Below are positions 1 through 11,356 of a stretch of DNA of 64,000 nucleotides, piece after piece. The notes under the pieces were generated by a model. That model saw nothing but the letters and a program-made list of their open reading frames with translations, made no database searches and was not told the origin of the DNA. Positions within the stretch are counted from its first letter, which is position 1. The number at the start of each line of letters is the position of its first letter. Origin of the DNA: Lentinus brumalis (Eukaryota > Basidiomycota > Agaricomycetes > Polyporales > Polyporaceae); NCBI GenBank assembly GCA_001792895.1, contig MARA01000006.1, positions 1,364,001 through 1,428,000 of the forward strand. Reading direction: 5' to 3'. Both the position numbers and the translations under genes were made by a program.

Positions 1-1
1 C

Positions 2-118
2 AGCAGACCGCCTTACAAAGACATCTTCGCGAAAGTATCGCCCGTATTCCGAGGGATGCTCACTCTCCCAGATACCTGGAGGGACGGCGAGCTGGGGGTA
101 TTTAGCATACTTCACTGA
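2..118 (+). pseudogene. BTB/POZ domain remnant
   Basis: Read in the second frame, the first bases of the window encode a short stretch containing AKVSPVFRGMLTLPD. This matches the segment KASPVFRDM-TLPD found near residue 45 of the intact BTB proteins in this window, and it stops at a TGA at 116-118. The rest of the BTB fold (the TEDADTLE and LRFCYPV segments) does not follow. The piece is therefore a truncated copy, or the end of one lying outside the window. It sits 190 bases before an intact BTB gene on the same strand, which fits tandem duplication with decay. What lies left of base 1 cannot be seen. Confidence 0.6.
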
Positions 119-311
119 GGACACGACTCCAGTCTCCAAGTTAGTAACATAACCATGGCACGTGGGGTCAGCATGGTTGCAGAAGTCATCCAAACGTAAT
201 CTCATCGGACTTGCGTCGCCCTACCGCAGCACATCGCCGACCCAAGGTCAAGGGAAAGGGCCATCTTGGTTGACATCCGCTCTTCAAAGCTTCAACCATC
301 CCAGAGCACAT

Positions 312-1310
312 ATGGCTGACACGGAATCACAGACACCCCCAGTCCGACCGCCCTTCGACGACACGGATGCCGACATCATCATCCGTTCTGCCGATGGGGT
401 AGACTTCCGTCTGTACAAAGTGGTGCTCGCCAAAGCATCGTCCGTCTTTCGAGACATGTTCACCCTCCCGGATGGCAGCCAGAAGGTCGGCGAACCGCAG
501 GTGGTAGACGTCACCGAGGACGCGGACACGCTGGAGGGGCTCCTGCGGTTCTGCTATCCCGTGAGTCGCCCCGCATTCCAATCCCTAGACGAGCTCGGGC
601 CCGTCCTCTCCGCCGCGAAGAAGTACAGGATGCACTCCGTACTCGAGGATTCGCTGCGGAACTTTGAACTCCTACTACCCACCACCCCTCCCCTGCGCGC
701 ATACACCCTCGCCTGCCTCCTCGAGCTTCCGGATGTCGCGCGACGAACAGCGAAGCTCTTGCTCGCAGACCCTAACTGCTTCGACGCCGTGCCCATGCCC
801 CCGGAGCTCCGCATCCTCTCCGGCGAGGTCATGTACGCCTTCGCGGTGTATCGGGGCAAGTGCAAAAGGGCCGCGTTGTCTGTCGTCGACGACGTCCGTT
901 GGATCCGGTTCGGTGATCACCCATCCAGAGTGGTGTACGATTCGATCTGGCTATCCTGTACCAAATGCGGTAATGACTTGTGGAGCGAAGAAATGGGCTG
1001 GCGTCCGCGCAAGTGGTGGGCTCGATACATGAGGGGAATACGGGAGAACCTCGTCGAGTGCCCTTCACCGGAGATACCGGGGGAAGCTGCCCTCAGGGAG
1101 CGTGCTCTGAGCGAAGCCGCATCGTGTGGGACATGCGCGCCCCTGGCACGAGTCCAACTCACCGAGTTCGCTCGTCTGTTGCTCACCAGGCTTCAAGCAG
1201 CCATAGGCGAGGTTCGTGATTCCACTGCGCCGATCGGCATGTATTGTGACTCATAAAATGCATGCCTTTCCACTGACCAGATCACACTCGAGCTTCCCTT
1301 CAAGGAATAG
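312..1310 (+). CDS. BTB/POZ domain protein (copy A)
   Basis: Exons 312-1211 and 1281-1310 give about 309 residues. The ATG at 312 is chosen because all paralogues in the window begin with M-A and a short leader before the P-F-D-D/Y motif; an upstream in-frame start would add an unconserved leader. The BTB fold covers about residues 15-115 (DADIIIRSADGVDFRLYKVV, TEDADTLE, LRFCYPV). A helical middle follows, then a tail with a WW dipeptide, a Cx2C pair (SCGTC), and a second 30-base exon encoding ITLELPFKE. That exon follows a GTTCGT donor and a CAG acceptor. BTB domains usually dimerise or bind Cullin-3 as E3-ligase adaptors. The tail has no function known to me. An extra Cx2C occurs before the WW, unlike the paralogues. 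Confidence 0.85.
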
Positions 1311-2022
1311 GCAACAAGATCTGCGCACTGTGAGTGCCGAGGCGGAGGTCCCGGGCCCGGGCGGATGCGCTGCTTGTATCACTATCTGAATTCGTTAACT
1401 CAACAGCCGCGTAGCATGTATACAGTGGAGGTGGTTACGCACGCTCACCTAGCATGTATCACAACAACCCAAAGCCCCGTATCGTCATACACTCACGAGG
1501 AGAATACAGACCCGCACCTTCAACCTTCACCACCCTATCTTCGCGATAAATGGAAGACAGCGCAAACCGAAGCAAAAGCTTCAATTACCCATAGGTCTAC
1601 GTATGTCCGAAGAACCTATACGTGTGGTGTGGCATGTGTAGCTAGTGTGTACTGTAGGTAAACTACGTGACGGTGCAGTTCGGATCTTAAAGGAGCGGCA
1701 GCCAATACACCCCAGCCAAGAAGTTAGACCTCTCGTGTAAGATAGTACGGCTATAAATCGTGACAGATAGTCCAAGTCCATACAAAGTCCAGTCGTCGCG
1801 TAAAGGTAGAGCTGTAAAGGGAAACGGGGAAACGGGAGAATGCGGATAGAAAAAAAATGTACCAAACAGACAAAGTCCCGGGAGGTGTGAAGAGAAGAAA
1901 ATGAATACAACACAACATAGAAGGCCACGTTATTTAAAGTCGTCTTCAAACTCGTAAAAGGGATAGCGGAGTCCGAGTATCCAAGAGTACGAAGCAAGTG
2001 CAAGGTGGTGGGGGTGCTGCTG
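1311..2022. other. Intergenic, convergent 3' ends
   Basis: This is the spacer between the 3' end of BTB copy A and the 3' end of glyoxal oxidase on the opposite strand. It should hold both terminators or polyadenylation regions. It is AT-richer than its surroundings (for example A-rich at 1850-1900). No coding feature is supported. Confidence 0.6.
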
Positions 2023-4496
2023 TTACAGCAGCAGAGATGAGAGCAGGGAGAGCGAGATGGTGCCAGCTACCAGTAGCGAGGGGATCGAGGTGTACACCGC
2101 GCCTGCGGAGTTCTTGTCGCCGTTGTTTGAGCCCTGTGCGGAGTTGTCGCCGGAGGTGCTGTTGTCAGACGACTCCGCGGCGACCTGCGACGTCGGGAGG
2201 ACCGCGAGCGTCGTGGTCGGCTGCGTCCCGAGTTTGCCGGAGCCGATCATGACCTGCACACCCACAGAGGGCACGCCGTCGACGACCACGAAGACGACTA
2301 GGACGCGGCACATCAGCGACCATGACCGATCAGAAGCAATCGCAGACACTCACGAGCAGGACCGGGCTGGAACATCGAGGGGTTGGCGGGCAGCTGGCTG
2401 ACGTGCAGAGTTGCACCGCCGTCAGAGTGGCCCGTGTACGACGTCTGGAGCTCGAGCATCCTCTGGCCCATGTTCTAAGTCGGGGAGGCCGCAATCAGCC
2501 GCTGTATGCGCGTGCGTCCATTTGACCAACTCACCATGGCGTGTGTAGAGAAGCCGGTGCGGATGACGACGACCTTCGTTTTCTTGACGTTGTTCACATC
2601 GCCGGCGAGGTCGTCCTTCGTGAGCGTCACGTTGAAGTAATCGCCGCCGTACGACAGCGTGCTGAGGATCCCCTGGGGCTCCGGGCGCCGCTCGTTGTAG
2701 TACGAGGGATAGAAGTACTCGACCCGGTACTCGGTAGGGAACTTCACGTTGTCGACCGCGTAATCCGCATGTGGGTTCGATCCAGACACGAAGACAGAGC
2801 CTGGCACGGAACCATCAGCCAAAAATCATTCCCAGACAGGCTGTATGCGGCGACGCTCACCATCGGGAAGGAGCGTTGCCCCGGAGTGGTACATGCGGGG
2901 AACCGTGCTCGGCGACAGACCGTCGCGAGACCACCGCTTGCCCTTCGCCGCGCTCGGGTCGTAGATGATGGGCATGAGGATCGGGTTGTCGGCGTAGGAC
3001 TCGTTGAGCGTCCAGTCCTGGGTGCCGTACCCGGCCGTGCCAGTCTCGGCCCCGTTGAGCATGAGGATCTTGCCGTTCGGCAGCAGGATCAGGTTGCCCA
3101 TCGAGCGGCCCTCCGGGAGCGGGTCGTCCTGGACGTACGACGAAGACTCATCGGGCGTGATGCGCACACACGAGGTGGACGCGTTGTACGCGGCGATGTT
3201 CCAGTCTGGCTTCCACTGATCGGACTGCAGGTTCGACCCACCGCAGAACAGGAGCGTAGCGGTGTAGTTGTTGTCGGGCGTCAGGGGAAGCATTGTCGAA
3301 CCGCCGCTCGCAGGGTACACGCGCACAGCGTCGAGCATGTCATCGAGCGGTGTTTCCTCCTTGGCCTTGTAGTCCAAGAGCGCCGTCTTCCAGTTCGACT
3401 GCAGGAAGATCTTGCCGGACGGCAGCAACCATGTGAGCGGGAACAGGTTCACGGGGAGCGTGGTGGAGAGAATGTCGGACTTCACGACGTCGCCGTCGGT
3501 CGGAGGAAAGATCTCCCATGTCGGATTGTCCTGGTCCGCGCTGTTGACGTATCCTCCCCAGTCGCAACCGCCCAGCTGCGTGTCTCGTGAGTCATCTCTA
3601 ATAGGGGGAGCGGTGAGAAAAGGCCTACAATGATAGCGGAGCCATCCTCGAGCGTCTCGCTGGTATGAATGCAGTGTTAGACTGCACAGGGCACGGAGCG
3701 CAGGCGATCGAGAGACGTACAGCGTAGGGTACCAACGCCGCGTTGTCATCGGGGCCGTCATTGTCCATTCACAGCTCTCGTCGTCGCAGGGGTTGATCAG
3801 GCTAACATAACACGAGGTCAGAGCGGTGTGCGGGCGAAGCGAGGACGTCTGAGGAGTATTTACCGAATCCTGCGGCAAAGAACGGGCGGTCAGCTACCCA
3901 CCACGCGCAGGAAATGAGGCATTGAACGTACGACTTGCCACCGTCAGGGTCGTCATAATCCCCTCCGCCAGTCTGACTGTCTGCCGGGTCGCCGCCCTTC
4001 TTCACAGCCTGGTTGCCGCCGACATTGAGCCATGTCCCATTCCCAAGAACAGTGCCACCGGCGCAGAAGGAGTTTGTCACGATGTCCATCGGACGACCGC
4101 CGTTCTTGCTCAGCGAATATTCTAAATTAGATCGGCGCGTGTCATTAGTGAGTATATGCGCGCCCATGGGCGCATACACGCACCTGCAGCCCACGCCGGA
4201 TGCCCATTGACCTTTGTAGGGTTCGCCTCGACCTTGTCGACGATGTAGACCTTGTCGAGTGTACCGAGGAACAGCTGTAGTGGGCGTCGCGTGAGCTGCA
4301 TCCCGCCGTGTATGAGGGTGCTGCATACCTGCTGCGCGCTGACGATACTGTCCCCGACAATCTCGAACTGGCCGAGAGGAGCATTTGTCTTGCTCGGCTG
4401 ACCGGGCTTCGTGACCGTCGACTGAGCGTATGCGGAGGCAAAGAGCGACAGAGCCAGCGCCGCGGCGCGGACGTTTCTTCTGTGCGTGCGGTCCAT
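2023..4496 (-). CDS. Glyoxal oxidase (copper-radical oxidase, AA5_1), probably GPI-anchored
   Basis: Eight exons in transcript order: 4496-4184, 4121-3932, 3801-3721, 3659-3629, 3575-2861, 2800-2535, 2474-2354, 2297-2023. All phases close, giving about 663 residues. The family oxidises glyoxal, methylglyoxal and other aldehydes to acids and makes extracellular H2O2 for lignin peroxidases. The start ATG precedes a signal peptide (MDRTHRRNVRAAALALSLF, cleavage near AYA-QS). Catalytic landmarks are visible: Cys in TNSFCAGG and Tyr in RRWYPTL (the thioether Cys-Tyr pair), Tyr-His in RMYHSGA, and His in GFSTHAM (copper ligands). The protein is about 100 residues longer than the classical enzyme. 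The extra C-terminal part is Ser/Asn/Gly-rich and ends in a hydrophobic LLVAGTISLSLLSSLLL segment, as in GPI-anchored forms. The gene is intact and likely functional. Confidence 0.93.
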
Positions 4497-7400
4497 GGCA
4501 AAGAAAGGGGGAAGAGAAAAGAAGAGAAGAGGTCGCGCCGTCCAGCACCCCGGAACAAGAGCAGCGGAGGAGTGGGGTGAGGAGGAGCAGTCCACGGGCG
4601 CGGTCGACTAAAGTATGTCGCCCCGCGGAACAAGGAGCGGCTGTGTGGACTGGGACAGGCGAGAAATGTGAGTATGGACCCGAGGGAGGTGGGCGTTGGA
4701 GAAATAGAAACCGCGCCGCCGGGGTGCGCGAGCGGATATGGCCTGTCAGACGCGATCGGGCACGGGCTGCCTGTGTCGCTCGGCAGCTGGCGATTGATTC
4801 GGGTTGCAGACTAGTCCGGTCTCATCGCAGTCCAACAGCGTTCACTCGGAACGCGCCATTTCGACATACACACTTCTCGTTCCCTGGTCTTCCGCCGTTC
4901 CCTGCGAGCAACGCCGCGCTTCAGTGCAGGACCTGCGCGCAGCAAATAAACCCCCCGTGCACCTCGGGCCTCCGTGAGGAAATCGGGCGGGACTCACTGT
5001 GACGTCTGAGGCTCACCGCGCCGGGCTGCAGACCGTATACGCGCTCCTCTGGCTGCGTAACACGCCGGGCGGCATGCTCCTGAGGGGCCCCCGTGGCCGG
5101 GCAATCAGATTCATGAGAGTTCGAGCTAGCCTGATTGATTGCATTCCTTGAGCACGGACGGCGAGATGAGTCCGCACAGTTGCTCAGGCTGTCAGAAGGC
5201 AAGGACGAGCTCGCTGCAAGCGCTGCCCCGGGCGGAGTTCCCGCCTGTCCCACTACGGCATCGCCCTCGCCAAGCCTCCCGCGGCTGTGCGCCAATTGGC
5301 CCTCGCACCAGGCACCTCTCAGCCACCAAGTACCACCGTCCTCGACGTTGCAGACGTCTTCCTCGCTGCTGCCTTGCTGCTGCCTGCTGCTCATGCGTGG
5401 CAGGCATGCCCCCTCGCCAACGCATGAAACACCGCGCCCATCGGCGAGCGGGCTGATTTCTCGGGCTGAGTCGGCCTCAAGTTCCCGCTGGTGTGCAGAA
5501 TATTCCCCGAATCATGTCCTCGCCTTGTGACCTCGGTGGAAGTACCGCCGACAGCCTGGGAGATCGCAGGTGTGTCCATATCTCAACCTCTCGTTACAAT
5601 CGCACCCGCGGCCGTTGCTAGCCCAATAGCCATCGGCTTCTAGTGCATACTGCACGGAACGCAAGATGTGAGCAATGACAACTTTGTGTTACTTCGGTGG
5701 TAGTGCGGTGAGTCGCTCGTGTACCTCACTGAAGCTTGGGGCTTATTCGCCCTCACTCAACCTTCCTAGGTACACTCTATTAGTCTCCAGGTGACACTCG
5801 GTTCTGTAGGGCGACCTGACTTGGCACGTCCCCGTCGACTCATCAAGTCTTCCGGCACCCAAACCGCATGTCTCCGGGCGATCGGACGACCGAATTCGTG
5901 TCGGGGAATCCGGAACCACGACGCTCTAACCCTGCTCCAAGCGGTGAGGGTCGGAGGTCCTCGCTCGCGCACGGACGGATCGATGCACCGCCTCATGGCC
6001 CTCGCCCACCGCACTCTCTGGCACTCTCTGACTGACCCTCTCTGTCCGTGACTCGCCGTCTGCCCAGAGGTCTCAGGTCGACGGTCTCCGAGTCCTTGCT
6101 TCACGGGAAGTCCGCTGCCCCGGCGCGCCTCTCGGAAACACGGGCGTTCTCAAGGCGTTCTGTCCTCTCCGGGGCCCGGCCGCGGGCTCCGATGCCCTCC
6201 TTCGGCTGACATAAAACGTTAAACGGAGTCCTTGGCCGACGGGACCTCCGCTCGCATGGCCGCACCATCCAACGTTCAGAAGTCGCCCGACCTCCAGCGA
6301 GCCACTTGCAAGATCTCACGCACTCAAGGTGAGTGTCACTCTTAGTGAGCCCTTACCTGCTAGACCAGGAACTGTTCACTTCATATCGTTCTCGGACCGA
6401 CCTATATATGCAGTATTTCTATCCTTGAAGGCGTTCCTTCCTCGGATCCTACGTGCGTTCTGCTATGCTATACATACATAGGTTTGGCGGCGTCATGAAC
6501 AACGTCGAGCTTCCCTAGTCCTATCGAAGGCGCGCAAGACTCCTGTGGCACGAGCGGCGGGGCGCGCATGGGCCGAGACTCCCCGCGCTCGATTTTCGAA
6601 ATGTCGGAACGATGGACAGCGTCCTTGAGATCGTCGCTGCATATACGAGTGCAGGCCGATGGATCGGAGTGGGTAGAGATCGTGTCTGCGCGTGTAAGTA
6701 AGTATGCGCAGTACTAGTACAGCGCTGGCGTCCTCGCTATGTACTGACGTTAACGTTATACTGTACTAATAGCCTGAATGGGATCCGAGCGAGACTGCTG
6801 CTGCTGCTGCTGTTGTCCTCCACCGGATCCCAACTTAGCCTGTAGCTCGCACAGGCTTCTTGCACACAGACTCACTTATAAGGAGCTCGCCGCCTTTCTG
6901 CTGTTCTTCCCCGTGTCCGCGCACCGACAGTCTCGCAGCCGCTTCCAATTCTCTGCTCCTGTACGGGGCCTTGCCGCTGCAGCTTAGTACTGCTCGTCGA
7001 CGTCTCGGGAGAGGAAGTTCTACTTATAGCCCACATCCTCCCTACGATTGGCACCACCAAATCCCTCTTCCAAGTCTGGACTCCGGGGGGACCTTCCATA
7101 CGCTGCGGTTCCTTCCATACGCTTATTTGCCACATGTAAGTATATCTCGTTCATTTTCCACTGTCCCCCATCGCAGGAATATGAATGTCAATTTGACTTG
7201 GGGCACCCCCAACGCAATGCATAAATGGTACAGCGTCACCGACGTGCCCTTCGTGAGTAGCAGACAGCAGTGGAACAGCTGCATTTTTTGTATGGAACCA
7301 CTGTGATGGAGCCGTCAGTCCATACATAGCAGCGAGCACTCAATCAGACTGATGTCATGGACGTGTATAAAGTAAGTATACTGATGCGTCCATTGCACCG

Positions 7401-8991
7401 CGGACGTGCCTACATACGGCACTGAATTGATAGCAGCCAAGCGTCGCAGCGTCGATCGTATGAAGCGGCCGAACAAGGGCAGCTCAGGCACATCCCACAC
7501 CCCGGGATTCCCGGTAAGGCATGCTGGAAGTCCCGGAATGGAGGGCGAGATCGCATCGATCACACTCCTTCCATGCCTGCTCGGTATAGCGACAGCTAGA
7601 AGCGATGCAGTATGTAACGGGTCGATCGCGCATGTGATGATGAGCGTACCGACAAGAATACCGCAGCGGCGGCGGGGCAACCTGAGGAATATGTCGACAA
7701 GAAGTACGCACCGCGGACAGCGGGGACTTTGTGCGCCCTTCCACGAGCCAGGAAGGCGTCGCGCGCGCCGTCGAGACCCTACGACGCGCCAGTCAAACAC
7801 CGCCTCGAACTTCTGAGTTGCACGCCACAAACTGTCAACGGAAGTGTGGGTCCCCATAAGGCTCAAGGCCGAGCAAGCTGGCAACGCCATCAGAAATCGC
7901 AGGCGCAATGACGTTACCTGGTACCATGCATGGCCCGTATTCTGTCCTCGCGCACTGGTGACCGGATCCGACGGACTATATTTGATGGGGTCCAATGCAC
8001 GTCAGACGGCGATGTTGCGTCCACTGGTACACGCGATGTCCAACAAGCTCGCGGGCAGGCGAGGAGTAGGAGTAGGAAGGCCCAGGTAAGCGAGGGAAGT
8101 GTATCCCGTAGTCGAGCTGTACCGTGTACGGCAACCTGTCACGGGGGCGGTGCTTCGAGGATCCGGAAGAGAGGTGTCATTTCCAAGTCATTCCACGCCG
8201 GAGCTTGCAGACGCAGCGCCGTCTCCATATAAGTATGCATATCACCGGTGTCCGTGTCCTCGGACTCCACCTACACCCAGCGCTGAGGACAGGGTTAGAG
8301 CAGTGGCTCCGCGATGCTCGTACTTTGTGCCGGGAGAACGACAACAACGGGCCTCTGTAACTGAGTACCACGGACAGTCAGAAAGAAGAGTACTATATTG
8401 GATTACTCACCTTCACCTAAACATACGAAACGATGTCGAGCTGCTCGGGTCCTGCCTCGGAGCTTGTGATGATGAGTCCTCATCGAGGAGCTGTAAGCAA
8501 GAGGCAACGTCATCCCTGCCCGAGATGGACCGTGTTGTCAGCGGGCGATGCGTAATGGCAACTGGGGAAACGTACCGGTGCTCGCAGCTTCTGCCGAGCC
8601 GACCGGCTTTCATGGTCTGGAGGGTGGCTCCAGAGCAGCGACTGGTGTCGAGAGCAGCAACCTGGGGCTGGCAGCAGACCAAGAAGACCACTTTCTGATG
8701 TGCAATTGGGGTGCTGGGATATGTCTGGACCTGCGAAGACTTGATGAAGTCGTCGGGAACGGGGACGCGAAGCGTGCATGATGAAGAGGAGCAGGCGGGC
8801 GCCATGGTATGCGCCGGCTCTGCCTGACGTCATGGCCTGGGATATGGATGGGCAGGCGCGCGTGGACGAAGTTGGTGGCACTCTGCCCCGCCAAACCAGA
8901 GAAGACGTCCTGCCCGAGCTCGTGCCCGGTGCTCAGGTATATCACACCAATAGCCCCACTTGAAGTCCCCGTCTTTGTCCGTGGCGCCACA
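4497..8991. other. Gene-poor spacer of about 4.5 kb
   Basis: The left end holds the promoter of glyoxal oxidase and the right end that of the Hsp20-like gene. Both strands carry open frames of up to about 226 codons (for example 7315-7995, minus). None shows a recognisable domain, a consistent splice pattern or protein-like composition. A (CTG)6 run lies at 6795-6812. No transposon ends, tRNA or other RNA gene were recognised. A fast-evolving or heavily spliced orphan gene cannot be excluded. Confidence 0.5.
6795..6812. repeat. (CTG)6 microsatellite
   Basis: Six uninterrupted CTG units occur within the spacer. No convincing gene covers them. Confidence 0.85.
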
Positions 8992-11356
8992 ATGCCTTTT
9001 CTTCGCCAACCACCACCATCGTCCGCGTCGCGATCGTCCTCGTCGTCCAGTCCGCCCGTCCCTCTCGAGCATTCCTCCTCCTCATCCTCCTCGATACCCT
9101 CGCTCACCAGCGAAGCATCCTCAACGTCAACGCCCGACTTCGAGGCCCTCGCCTCGCCTCTGCAGCGGCTGAAGCTCCACGACGGCCCTCACTCACCGAC
9201 CGAGACGCATAAGCCCGACCTGGACGCCTCCTCCGCGGTCTTCATCCAAGGCGACCGTGTGATCAAGTTCGGTTCCTCTGAAGACCTCACTCGCGAACAT
9301 ATGCTGGACAGCGAATATCGCCAGGAGCGGAGAAGCATAGGCAGGGAAGCCGACCTGAGCAAGGGCAGAGAAGGTAAGCGTTCTCACACCGTAGCATCGG
9401 CCATATAGTAGTGGTCTCTGTCGGTGTATCCTGAGAACTGTCGATTGCCATCGAGCATGGTGATCACGTCAGGAGATACCTGTATTCCGACTAGGTACTT
9501 AGCGTGGCTGACCCAACAGCGTCTGATCCGCGCTGATGACAGAGATGCTTGTACGTCGCATTAGAGACGCAGACTGAGAGTAGCTCAGCAACTCGTCATC
9601 GACTGCGCGGGATAGGACGGAAACCAGGCCCTAATGTGTGTGTGCGTTGGGAGGGAGGGAAATTGCGGCCGATTACCTTTTGGCTTTGACTTTGGGTTCT
9701 TATCAGGCCCGTTGCCGATTGCTCGTTCGTCGGGTGACCGGCAGGGGGCCACCGCGCTGAGGCGACGCATCCCAATCATATTTGCCGACGAGAGTTGTCG
9801 ATGTTGCGCTCATCTGATCTCCGTGACTGATCATTTCCCTCGTTGCTTTTCGCAGCCTCCCCTCTCCCTTTCCCCCCTCCGTCCGCCCGCCCTCACCTCC
9901 CCCACCGAACGTCCTCGTACTCCCGACGACACGCCTCGTTCGACTCGCCGCGGGAGGTTCCTCTGCCTTTCATGCCCTCCCGACATCCCTCCTACGCTGC
10001 TTCAACCTCTACTGCTCAGACACCGGGCTCCGCCGTTGTGCATGACGATCCTCCGCCCCGACTCTCGTGCCTTGCTTCCTCATCCGCGTCGGATTCAAGG
10101 ATGGACATGGCCATGCCGGTTTTCGACGACCACGTAGCAAGCTCCTCATCGGACAGCACCCCGTCAACATCGTCCTCGTCGCCCTCGTCGATGGGATGCG
10201 ACTCAAAAGCGGCTCGGGGCTCCGTCCCCGACTTCATGGATCTGTCAGACTCTCCGGCACCTAGTATGCACTTCCACTCATCGCGCGTCGTGCAACACCC
10301 CCGTCCACAGTCGCCGAAGATGCCTCCCCCGTCGTCGAGCACACTGCCACTATTTTCTCGGCCATTCTCTTCACCCGACGCGTCAAGAGCGATCCACTCT
10401 CCGCGCCCGCTGCGGCCGGCAGGCGTGCCTGATCGCGGGTCGACAGCGAGTCTGCCTCTGCCAGAAGACACTCCATACCACACCCTGCCTTCGTTTCCTG
10501 GGCCGATCCAGGAGGACCAGGAGATGCGCTCGGCCGCCCCGACGCGGCCCAGTTCGAGCCGCCCGTCGGTCGCGCAGCATCAGGCATCGACGTCATCGAT
10601 ACCGTCATCGTCGTCCTGGCAAACACGACGGTCGCCATCGGTCGTCTCCGATCTGGAGCGCGACGAGTTCATGTCGCTCGTTGCGAACCGTGTACTGGAC
10701 CGCGCCTACTCGTCCACCGTCCGCTCCCCGGACGGTGTCGCCTCAATATCGGACCGCCCGCTGCCCCCGCCGGCGCCCCCGACCGTGCTGACCCCGCCCC
10801 CGCCGCCGCTGAGCCAGGACCGGGGCCCAGCGGCGCCGTACGAGCCGTTTCTGGCACACGCGCCGCCCCCGCAAGACTCGTATATTGCCGTGGACACGAA
10901 GCCGGCCGAATATCGGCTGCTCGTTCGTTTACCAGGTTTCAAGCGCGACGCCATGTACGTCCACGCTCCCATCACGTGTTCCTCCCTGGCTGATGCTCCG
11001 CTCCTTTTCGCGCTAATCAGTACCGTCTCAACACGCAAGCGGCGCATCCTGCATGTTGTCGCAGACTCGTGGGAGCCTAACGGCGGTGAGTCCTCATTCC
11101 TTCGTGCTGTTTGGCGTGCGCCGCTGACGGGTGCATGTCGTATCTGTAATTCGAATCCCATCAACCATCGCCTTCTCCTCGTGATGCCCGCGCGATGCGT
11201 CCCTCCTGCATGTGGCCTTTCCCGTCTGCAGGTCACTTCGAGCAGCGGATCTCCTTCGGGTATGATGCGCTCCTCGCTCAAGTGCGTGCCGAGTTCGACG
11301 GCGAACACCTGCAAGTGATCGTCCCAAGACGCACGATACCCGTGACGTACCAATGA
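8992..11356 (+). CDS. Hsp20/alpha-crystallin-like protein with long disordered N terminus
   Basis: Exons 8992-9373, 9856-10954, 11021-11085 and 11232-11356 give about 556 residues with phase closing throughout. The first exon (start in a CACAATGCC context) is joined to the second by a GTAAGC donor and a pyrimidine-rich CGCAG acceptor. This 482-base intron is long for the window, so that join is the least certain; the frame is also open just upstream of the acceptor. The first 430 or so residues are Ser/Pro-rich and probably disordered. The last 90 or so resemble an alpha-crystallin beta-sandwich: AEYRLLVRLPGFKRDAITVS, then RKRRILHVVADSW, then GGHFEQRISFGYDA, then VRAEFDGEHLQVIVPRR. This gives the usual strand order and ends just after the I-V-P step. 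Small heat-shock proteins hold unfolded clients. A chaperone role is inferred here; a transcription-related role is equally possible for such a long protein. Confidence 0.72.

Noticed and set aside
2541..3590. 349-codon plus-strand open frame opposite glyoxal oxidase
   Set aside because: Composition is Arg/Val/His-rich and it mirrors the conserved sense exon. No motif or start context was seen.
7315..7995. 226-codon minus-strand open frame
   Set aside because: No recognisable motif, no conserved neighbours, and an equally open opposite strand.
11150..11170. TTCGAATCCC resembling a tRNA B box
   Set aside because: It lies inside an intron of the Hsp20-like gene with no A box or cloverleaf around it.
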